Shown here piece after piece: positions 42,233-47,306 of a stretch of 47,306 bases of DNA. The notes beneath the pieces were generated by a model. The model saw only the letters and a list, made by a program, of their open reading frames with translations. It was not told where the DNA came from and did not search any database. The DNA comes from Candidatus Merdivicinus intestinigallinarum. GTDB lineage: Bacteria > Bacillota > Clostridia > Oscillospirales > Ruminococcaceae. The DNA lies in contig DVOW01000057.1 of assembly GCA_018713335.1 (NCBI GenBank), forward strand, positions 1 to 47,306, given 5' to 3'. The number at the start of each line of letters is the position of its first letter. Position 1 is the stretch's first letter. The position numbers were made by a program, and so were the translations under genes.

Positions 42233-42619
42233 GGTACAGAAGAACTTGCGCATGTGGAAATGGTTTCCGCTATCCTTTATCAGCTGACCCGGAATTTGTC
42301 CGTGAAAGAGATCAAGGAAAAAGGCTTTGACCAGTATTTTGTGGACCACACCACCGGTATTTATCCTCAGGCAGCATCCGGCGTGCCCTTTTCCGCCGGG
42401 ACCATCGCGTCCACCGGCGACGTTTTCGCCGACCTGAACGAAGACCTGGCGGCCGAACAGAAGGCGCGCTTAAGCTATGACAACATCCTCCGGCTGGTGG
42501 ACGACCCGGATGTCCGGGACGCCATCAAATTCCTGCGGGCCCGGGAAATCGTTCATTATCAAAGATTTGGCGAAGCAAAACAATCAATATGGAATGGATT
42601 GCGATCTTTATTTTTTTAG
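42233..42619 (+). pseudogene. cotJC: cotJC, 3' fragment (codons 62-176, then foreign tail)
   Basis: Begins at the right junction of element B with GTEELAHVEMVSAILYQLTR and continues through the CotJC core (DHTTGIYPQAASGVPFSAGT, ADLNEDLAAEQKARLSYD, DAIKFLRAREIVHYQRFGEA). Manganese-ligand motifs E-E-L-A-H, D-L-A-A-E-Q and E-I-V-H are intact. After GEA the frame reads into foreign sequence and stops at 42619, overlapping the recombinase C gene. Counting across the junctions, GEA is residue 176; Bacillus CotJC has about 13 further residues. That missing tail was not found in the window. Confidence 0.92.
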
Positions 42620-44124
42620 ATTTTCCACTTAATTTCAATTTTTTCTTCTGAGGCGTGGACGCTTACAATCAGGCTGTCCACAACCGTCAGTTTGTCTGCC
42701 ATAGAAAGCTCCTCCCAGTGATCCATATAGTCGGATATGACATCCAGGTGATCTTGCTTTTGGCTCTCCAGCTGGATTATCTGCATGGATAGCTCCTTTT
42801 TCTGCGCATCCAATTCCGATACGCGGCGGTTGATGTAGGCCATTACGGTATCATTCGCCGTACTAATTTTATCTAGCAGGGAGGAGATTTCCTGATCCAG
42901 TGATTCCATTTGGTTTTTCAGCTGAATCGTTTTCAAATTGAAGGAATCCTGCTGTCGTTTGGAAAGCGTTTGAAAACTGTCCAGCTTCTTCCGCATTTCC
43001 TTCAGCACAATCGCATCCACAACATCTGCATCCAGGGAGTGAAAATCACATCCGCCAGCACTGTATTTATTGTTGCAGAGATAATAGCGGTTATTTAACT
43101 TGGTTTTGCAGCGGTAAACCTTTGATACCAGCGCATAACCGCACTTGGCGCATTTGATTTTGCCGGCGAGCCAGGTGGCTTTTGCCTTCAGCGGTTTTGC
43201 AACACTTTTGTTGTTCAGGCATTTGGATCGGCACTTGAGCCAGGTTTCCGAATCAACCATTCCCTGATGCGGAGCAATCACCAGAACATGCCCTTGCAGG
43301 GAATTTGTCTTCCGCGTTTTGTTCTCACCGGAATAGAGGTAGGCTCCATTTGTTCCGATAAAGTCCTCTGGATTGTTCACGATCTGGGTGCCCTGTACCT
43401 TGAAAAACTCATAGAGACGATAATCTGCTTTTACATACACGGGATTCACAATCAGCTCTCGTATCTGGCTCCGGTTGAATGGCTTCCCATTCCGCTTGAC
43501 AACGCCCAGTTGTATCAGATACCGCATAACGTCGCCGAAAGAGGTCTGCGGTTCCGAATACAGGGCAAAAATCGTCCGGATAACTTTTGTTTCGGATTCT
43601 ACGGGTTCGTACATTCTGGTGCGAACTCCATCAATCACAGTGTCCTTGAGCTGAAATCCATAAGGGACTCGTCCACCCATATAAAATCCCCGTTTGCTAC
43701 GGGATGAATAGGCGTCTATTACCCTTTGCTGGATGGTTTCCCGTTCCAGTTGGGCAAAAATCATAACGATCATCAGCATAGCCTTGCCAATTGGCGTCCC
43801 GGTGTCGAATTTTTCCATGGTGCTGACAAAATCCACCTGATACTTTTGGAACACGTCGATGACATTGGCAAAATCCAATACAGACCGGCTGATCCGGTCC
43901 AGCCGGTAAACAATGACCCGCCGGATTTCCCCGGATTCGATATCCTGCATCATTTTCTGGAACGCGGGACGGTCCGTATTTTTTCCGCTGTACCCCTTGT
44001 CCGTATAAATTCTGTACTGCCCGTCTGATACCTCCTTTTTACAGAATTCAGTCTGGCTTTCCACGGAAATACTGTCAATTCGGTCTACGGATTGTCTGGT
44101 ATAAATTGCATCTAAATAACCCAC
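42616..44124 (-). CDS. Large serine recombinase C
   Basis: 502 residues. Starts MGYLDAIYTRQSVDRIDSIS with nucleophile Ser12, then VYRLDRISRSVLDFANVIDV and the E-helix region LMIVMIFAQLERETIQQRV. The recombinase domain includes GFYMGGRVPYGFQLKD; the zinc ribbon has KCAKCGYALV and CNNKYSAGGCDF; a long coiled coil (about 400-480) follows. The GTG start 5 bases after AAAGGAG is chosen; earlier in-frame codons lack an RBS. Its stop overlaps the truncated cotJC frame, so its 3' end marks the left end of element C. Codon use and composition differ from A and B. Confidence 0.93.
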   Translation of the reverse strand: MGYLDAIYTRQSVDRIDSISVESQTEFCKKEVSDGQYRIYTDKGYSGKNTDRPAFQKMMQDIESGEIRRVIVYRLDRISRSVLDFANVIDVFQKYQVDFVSTMEKFDTGTPIGKAMLMIVMIFAQLERETIQQRVIDAYSSRSKRGFYMGGRVPYGFQLKDTVIDGVRTRMYEPVESETKVIRTIFALYSEPQTSFGDVMRYLIQLGVVKRNGKPFNRSQIRELIVNPVYVKADYRLYEFFKVQGTQIVNNPEDFIGTNGAYLYSGENKTRKTNSLQGHVLVIAPHQGMVDSETWLKCRSKCLNNKSVAKPLKAKATWLAGKIKCAKCGYALVSKVYRCKTKLNNRYYLCNNKYSAGGCDFHSLDADVVDAIVLKEMRKKLDSFQTLSKRQQDSFNLKTIQLKNQMESLDQEISSLLDKISTANDTVMAYINRRVSELDAQKKELSMQIIQLESQKQDHLDVISDYMDHWEELSMADKLTVVDSLIVSVHASEEKIEIKWKI

Positions 44125-44136
44125 AATAACTCCTTT

Positions 44137-44190
44137 CTTCGCAAAACGAAGCGGAGCTGTTAACACTTTAATTATAAAGGCACAGCTCCG
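44137..44190 (-). promoter_or_regulatory. Two hairpins between the 56-aa gene and recombinase C
   Basis: A 9-bp inverted repeat (CGGAGCTGT at 44152-44160, ACAGCTCCG at 44182-44190) is followed by CTTCG-CAAAA-CGAAG (44137-44151), which ends just before the recombinase RBS. They could tune read-through or translation of the recombinase. Confidence 0.5.
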
Positions 44191-44195
44191 TTTAT

Positions 44196-44366
44196 TCAAG
44201 TCTTATGTGGTTCGTATTTGCAAAAAACATCATAAAGCTGCTGTTCAATTCTTTGACGAGCAGCTGCTTTTTCTTCCTGATACTGGACAGGATTCAGATT
44301 TGTAATGAGAAAATCGCCGCCATTCCCCTGCCATTTATGTGTTTCTGCCTGATATGTAACCTGCAT
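44196..44366 (-). CDS. Small protein upstream of recombinase C (56 aa), candidate partner
   Basis: 56 residues: MQVTYQAETHKWQGNGGDFL, then ITNLNPVQYQ and a helical EEKAAARQRIEQQLYDVFCKYEP. No family recognised. AAAGGGAGGTGA precedes the ATG at good distance. It precedes recombinase C by 71 bases on the same strand, the same order as the 63-aa gene with recombinase B. It is a candidate recombination directionality factor by size and position only. Confidence 0.7.
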   Translation of the reverse strand: MQVTYQAETHKWQGNGGDFLITNLNPVQYQEEKAAARQRIEQQLYDVFCKYEPHKT

Positions 44367-44551
44367 TCACATTCACCTCCCTTTGCACGATAGATTCAGT
44401 TTCTCTGTAACCAATATGAGCTTCTGATTATTTTTATACATGCCATATGATTTCTTTCTATCCAGAAACAGGATTTGATTTTGTCAAAATCCCTTTCTTG
44501 AAACATTTTACGTCTCTCCCAGTGCCTGCGGCGAACAGGTCCATAGAAATT

Positions 44552-44695
44552 TCATCTCCCCGCCTTCACTGCGGCCGGGCTGCGTTTTACAGAAGTACCA
44601 TGATACCCCTGACGCCTCATCGCGTTATACAGGTGCCGCCCGTATATCAGTGCTCCTTGTTCTGCGTCCTGTGCAGACGGATAGCCGCTACTCAT
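44552..44695 (-). pseudogene. Possible gene remnant (47 codons from ATG)
   Basis: An open frame reading MSSGYPSAQDAEQGALIYGR then HLYNAMRRQGYHGTSVKRSP. It looks like real protein sequence, and the open frame extends upstream of the ATG, but there is no RBS. It lies downstream of a strong promoter and an attenuator-like leader, so it may be the remains of the gene those once served. No family recognised. Confidence 0.35.
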
Positions 44696-44785
44696 CAGAG
44701 GGATGTACTGGGTTTGACTATTCGGTTTTCAAGCTACCTGAAGATTCCCTTCATAAGTATAAAAGTGCAGGAAGACACCCATTTT

Positions 44786-44812
44786 TCACGATTTTCTAAA
44801 AAATTTTTTCAT
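44786..44812 (-). CDS. Putative 8-residue leader peptide
   Basis: MKKFFRKS, with GGAG about 9 bases before the ATG, downstream of a strong promoter and terminator-like hairpin. Such a set resembles leader-peptide attenuation of translation-inhibitor resistance genes, but no resistance gene remains here. Confidence 0.35.
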   Translation of the reverse strand: MKKFFRKS

Positions 44813-44878
44813 GACAGCTACTCCTTTCCTGGATTTTTGATTTATTGATTTCAGCCTGTTTATTAGGCAAAACCGCAA

Positions 44879-44911
44879 ATAAAAAAGCGCCAATCCGCAC
44901 AGGTGTGCGAA
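44879..44911 (-). terminator. Attenuator-like terminator in a long leader
   Basis: On the minus strand TCGCAC-ACCT-GTGCGGA forms a hairpin, followed by TTGGCGC and a T-run (TTTTTT). It lies about 65-90 bases downstream of the promoter at 44974-45002. Confidence 0.5.
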
Positions 44912-44973
44912 CTGACACTTTGAAATACTTGATACAGTGGTCATCTGGTGTTTGACCTTGAAACTTTATCTAA

Positions 44974-45002
44974 ATTATAGCACAGGTTCTTTTGAACGTC
45001 AA
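44974..45002 (-). promoter_or_regulatory. Strong sigma-A-like promoter facing recombinase C
   Basis: TTGACG (44997-45002), 17 bases, TATAAT (44974-44979) with TG-C as extended -10. It is transcribed toward the leader peptide, the remnant ORF, the 56-aa gene and recombinase C. The 650-bp stretch 44367-45014 holds only these regulatory and remnant features. Confidence 0.75.
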
Positions 45003-45014
45003 GAAGGGATTTCA

Positions 45015-45626
45015 TCATTCTCCAATCTGGCAAATTTCCAGGGGTTTTTGGAACCGCTGGCATGCTTGCTGGATTTCCCGAATAATGGCATCTGGTATAA
45101 AACCATCACCGGATAATTGGATCTGTAAATCAGAAGGCTGTTCCTGATAATCCAAAATCAGGCCAAAATTCTTTTTCTGAAGCAGTCCCAACGCTTCTTG
45201 AAAATCCTGGGGAATTGTCTGGAAATGGGGGATTGCATAGATCCGACAGTCCGTATCCAAAATTCGCTTTTCAAATAGTGCCTGCAAAAGAGGCTGATTG
45301 GCTCCCAATGTAACAGAAATCATCCGAGAATCTCCATCAAAGAAAACATTCTCCGTCAGGGAATGGGCTTTCAAAAATCGGTAATACTCAGCGGCAAAAG
45401 ATTCGGCATAAAAGCACCGTTTTTGCTTGCATAAGTTTTTCTGGTGAAAGGATTCCAGATAAGTGTAGGCAGTTTCCCCATCGAAAATCTTCCGGATGAC
45501 TTCCAGGCAGATGGGACCAAAGTCCGGGTCGGCACCCTCTGACAGCAGATAAAGTTCCAGTTCCTTTTCTGAAACGTCCAGCTGATAAATTTCTTCAGTT
45601 CCTTTTACCGCCGAATGGAACCGCAT
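45015..45626 (-). CDS. Unknown protein, third gene of a three-gene operon
   Basis: 203 residues, soluble, no recognised domain. Segments include LDVSEKELELYLLSEGADPD, FYAESFAAEYYRFLKAH, and a C-terminal alternating region (GLLQKKNFGLILDYQEQPSD). The start at 45626 follows AAAAGGGTGG by 6 bases and lies 14 bases after the preceding stop. It seems to belong functionally with the 190-aa protein upstream, with which it shares a mixed alpha/beta look and acidic character. Function unknown. Confidence 0.65.
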   Translation of the reverse strand: MRFHSAVKGTEEIYQLDVSEKELELYLLSEGADPDFGPICLEVIRKIFDGETAYTYLESFHQKNLCKQKRCFYAESFAAEYYRFLKAHSLTENVFFDGDSRMISVTLGANQPLLQALFEKRILDTDCRIYAIPHFQTIPQDFQEALGLLQKKNFGLILDYQEQPSDLQIQLSGDGFIPDAIIREIQQACQRFQKPLEICQIGE

Positions 45627-45640
45627 CTGATACCACCCTT

Positions 45641-46213
45641 TTACATCCATACTTGCTTGAGATTCTTCCCATATTTTTCGCAGACATCCGAAACCAGCCG
45701 GATCAGCGCCCTTTCTTTTTCCTGCGGGAAGATTAACAACAATAGATCCTGCATTTCCTCGTAGGCCGCATAAGCATCCCACTGATTCCGGGCATATTCC
45801 TCCTCAAAAGAAAAAGAATTATAGGAACTTGGCCTGGACCGATAGCCCAGGATTTGCAAACGGCTGATGCGGAAGACGGCCTGTTTTTCTTGAAAATAAG
45901 CGCGAAGATTCTCCGCATCCGGGCCATATTGGGCGGTAACCAGGGTGTTGCTGTCCTCAAAAATCCGGTTTTCTTTGGAAAGCCAGTTTTCGGGAAGACA
46001 GAACCCGGAATCGCCGCGCTTCTCAAATTCCGTAATACAAATATATTCACGAAAACAGGCGGACAGGATTTCCACACAAAGACTGGGAAAATCCCAATCC
46101 CCGGTTTCCCCGGAATAATTCAGTTCCAACCGGATGCGGCCCTCCGGTTTATCCAGCATGAGCCAGTAGTCCCGGTAAACCGATGGCTCCTCTTTTTTCT
46201 TTGTTCGGAACAT
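45641..46213 (-). CDS. Unknown protein, second gene of a three-gene operon
   Basis: 190 residues, acidic and aromatic-rich (YRDYWLMLDKPEGRIRLELN, SRPSSYNSFSFEEEYARNQW). No signal peptide, membrane segment or known motif. The ATG follows the upstream stop by one base (TGA-A-ATG), so translation is coupled to the membrane protein gene. Function unknown; a role in immunity or modification within a mobile element is possible but unsupported. Confidence 0.65.
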   Translation of the reverse strand: MFRTKKKEEPSVYRDYWLMLDKPEGRIRLELNYSGETGDWDFPSLCVEILSACFREYICITEFEKRGDSGFCLPENWLSKENRIFEDSNTLVTAQYGPDAENLRAYFQEKQAVFRISRLQILGYRSRPSSYNSFSFEEEYARNQWDAYAAYEEMQDLLLLIFPQEKERALIRLVSDVCEKYGKNLKQVWM

Positions 46214-46214
46214 T

Positions 46215-46583
46215 TCATTCTTTCCCCACCTTCCGCGAAATCATTCTCGCGGCCTTCCAAAGAAGCAGACGAACGGCAAAAATAATCGCCGTTGCGACAA
46301 GGACGGTATACCAAGCCACATATTGGGGTACCCAAATCACCCACGCCATCTCAGCCAATGTCACCAAAATCCCGAAGACAGCGTAACCTTTCATAAATTT
46401 TGAAGGATCGTTCACCAGCTTGTTGCCAAGGGAAAAGAGAAGAAGCGGGTACACCAATACATCGCACATGACGAAAATATCCTGAAGCGTATTTGGCCCG
46501 TTCCCTTCCGGAATAATATAATCAGGACCAAAATCAATCGCTTCAAATCCGAAGGCAAATACCATCATTACCCAAAATAACAA
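46215..46583 (-). CDS. Small multi-pass membrane protein, first gene of a three-gene operon, possibly 5'-truncated
   Basis: 122 residues with about four membrane helices (MLFWVMMVFAFGFEAIDFG, FVMCDVLVYPLLLFSLGNKL, YAVFGILVTLAEMAWVIWVP, AWYTVLVATAIIFAVRLLL) and a basic C-terminal tail. The only upstream start is TTG with a poor RBS, and the sequence further upstream changes character, so the gene may have lost its 5' end. No family recognised. Confidence 0.55.
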   Translation of the reverse strand: MLFWVMMVFAFGFEAIDFGPDYIIPEGNGPNTLQDIFVMCDVLVYPLLLFSLGNKLVNDPSKFMKGYAVFGILVTLAEMAWVIWVPQYVAWYTVLVATAIIFAVRLLLWKAARMISRKVGKE

Positions 46584-46842
46584 GGATGAAACATTCCATT
46601 TATGACCGTAAAATTAGTGCTAAACTACGGTTCTGCGGTAAAAAATGGCGTTGGGATCCGTGGTCGCCCTGAGAAAACTACGGTTCCTGCATGGAAAATT
46701 GGTTTTGTAACCGTATCCGACAGAAAAATTGTACGGATCTGACAGAAAAAATCCCGTTCGCATCCGTATAGCTGCATTTTTTATTGAGACAAATCTGAAT
46801 CATACAGAAAATCCTCCTGAACTGTTACATTTTTGCAGAAGT

Positions 46843-47085
46843 TCATGGTATAATGACTGCAAAGCAGGCATTATATCGCGCCGGTTCGCGTTGAGCAAAG
46901 CGAGACAAACACCTCGGCGAACCGTGTGCATCCCCCGGAGGGATACCGTGGCTTCGGAGAAGTCATGGTATAATGCTTGCAAGGCAGGCATGATATCAGC
47001 GCCGGTTCGGGTCGAGCAAAGCGAGACAAACACCCTGTCAAACCGTGCGCATCCCCCAGAGGGATGCCGTGGCTTCGGAGAAGTC
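46843..47085. repeat. Tandem direct repeat, two units of about 120 bp
   Basis: Two successive units share gaagt-catggtataatg, the string gagcaaagcgagacaaacac, and cgcatcccccagagggatgc-like blocks ending gtggcttcggagaag. Each begins with an extended -10-like TGGTATAAT, and a third TATAAT follows the second unit, right before the GrpB-type gene. The rest of the gap (46584-46842) contains short repeats of aactacggttc and gacagaaaaa. No gene is seen. Confidence 0.8.
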
Positions 47086-47117
47086 TATAATGGAGAAAGA
47101 ACAGGAGGATGCTTAAA

Positions 47118-47306
47118 ATGCCCCAGCATATACAGGTAGTGGACTATGATCCCGCATGGCCGGAGAAATTTAAGAAAGAGGCGGAGAGGATCCGCTGGAT
47201 CCTGGGAGACTGCTGCTGTGAGATTTATCATATCGGCAGCACATCTGTGCCGGGACTGGCAGCAAAGCCGATTATTGACATTATGCCTGTGGTGACGGAT
47301 CTTGGG
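47118..47306 (+). CDS. GrpB/UPF0157-family protein, partial
   Basis: 63 residues visible before the window ends. VVDYDPAWPEKFKKEAERI and CEIYHIGSTSVPGLAAKPIIDIMPVV are the signature of the GrpB family, a nucleotidyltransferase-superfamily fold: the GST-S-V-P motif and D-I-M aspartate match. AGGAGG lies 8 bases before the ATG. The role of the family is not settled. Transcription may start at the last TATAAT of the tandem repeat. Confidence 0.9.
   Translation, partial: MPQHIQVVDYDPAWPEKFKKEAERIRWILGDCCCEIYHIGSTSVPGLAAKPIIDIMPVVTDLG

Larger units (their letters stand above)
30485..42242. mobile_element. Element B: 11748-bp metabolic island interrupting cotJC
   Basis: Bounded by GGGACGGAAG (30485-30494) and GGTACAGAAG (42233-42242), which encode Gly-Thr-Glu in the same frame on both sides. 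Joining them restores cotJC (LTDVGTEELAHVEM). Contents: GH31, EutH, an ABC sugar transporter with broken binding protein, a DHDPS/NAL aldolase, an ArsR regulator, a nitroreductase, a serine recombinase and a 63-aa gene. No phage or conjugation genes are seen. The 34-38 kb part is less GC-rich than the flanks, suggesting a patchwork origin. Confidence 0.82.
42575..47306. mobile_element. Element C: third recombinase-bearing insertion at the cotJC 3' end
   Basis: The left boundary is where CotJC similarity ends (about 42575-42580), with recombinase C stopping 40 bases inside. DNA to the right is less GC-rich than the rest of the window and contains recombinase C, a 56-aa gene, an attenuator-like leader, a three-gene unknown operon and tandem repeats. 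The right junction, where the cotJC tail should resume, is not visible, so the end given is only the window edge. Confidence 0.55.

Noticed and set aside
26013-42619. Simple decay of cotJC as an ordinary pseudogene
   Set aside because: All 176 codons remain open and metal-ligand motifs are intact, and junctions fall at repeats that restore the frame exactly. Random decay would be expected to add stops or frameshifts, though a very recent loss cannot be ruled out.
44447-44848. 133-residue plus-strand ORF
   Set aside because: No RBS, and it runs antisense to a promoter leader, leader peptide and remnant ORF that read better on the minus strand.
26100-47306. Interpretation of the cotJC insertions as a prophage or integrative conjugative element
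   Set aside because: Apart from the recombinases no capsid, tail, terminase, replication, relaxase or type IV secretion gene is visible. Only element C, whose right end is outside the window, could still prove to be part of a larger element.
1-47306. CRISPR arrays, tRNA or rRNA genes
   Set aside because: None of the repeats has regular short spacers, and no tRNA or rRNA signature was recognised by eye; a weak or divergent tRNA could have been missed.

Overview
The window reads as a chromosome segment of a spore-forming Clostridia bacterium, most likely an Oscillospirales/Ruminococcaceae-type gut organism. The grounds are a cotJ spore-coat operon, a meso-diaminopimelate dehydrogenase, a DUF1540 protein, AGGAGG-type ribosome binding sites, GC-rich coding DNA, and palindromic intergenic repeats beginning tgtagggg. 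This assignment is inference; no rRNA or tRNA gene was recognised in the window.

Layout. 0-7.7 kb: a truncated XRE regulator, an uncharacterised protein, an AraC regulator divergent from a sugar-type operon (two xylose-isomerase-like TIM barrels around a Gfo/Idh/MocA dehydrogenase), a third TIM-barrel protein and a CapD/FlaA1-type nucleotide-sugar dehydratase. 7.7-20.4 kb: housekeeping genes, mostly on the minus strand: tig-clpP-clpX, a metallophosphoesterase, thrC, a dipeptidase, an RNase HII-YraN fusion, rbgA, two signal peptidases, rplS with a structured leader, a nucleotidyltransferase and ddh. 20.5-25.4 kb: a cation efflux transporter, a secreted GHL10-type hydrolase with cell-wall-binding repeats, and a GH36-like glycosidase.

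25.5 kb onward is the striking part. cotJA and cotJB are intact, but cotJC (spore-coat manganese-catalase-like protein) lies in three pieces at 26013, 30389 and 42233. Reading across the gaps gives 176 uninterrupted in-frame codons that stop about 13 residues short of a normal CotJC. Gap A (4289 bp) is flanked by a perfect 14-bp direct repeat. Gap B (11748 bp) is flanked by a 10-bp repeat with two mismatches, both at synonymous third positions. A third insertion (C) starts at the last visible cotJC codons. Each insertion carries its own large serine recombinase next to a junction. This is the arrangement of sporulation intervening elements such as skin in sigK and SP-beta in spsM, where a recombinase excises the DNA in the mother cell and restores the gene. 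Here a single coat gene would need at least two, probably three, excisions.

Cargo. Element A carries a lyase/hydrolase-like enzyme, a Spo0A-C-like small protein with tandem 0A-box-like sites upstream, an 80-aa protein and the recombinase. Element B is a carbohydrate island: a GH31 enzyme with a cre site, EutH, an LplB/LplC-type ABC transporter whose binding-protein gene has a one-base frameshift, a DHDPS/NAL-family aldolase, an ArsR regulator, a nitroreductase, the recombinase and a 63-aa partner gene. Element C is less GC-rich: recombinase, a 56-aa upstream protein, an attenuator-like leader, a three-gene unknown operon, tandem repeats and a partial GrpB-family gene. Its right end is not in the window.
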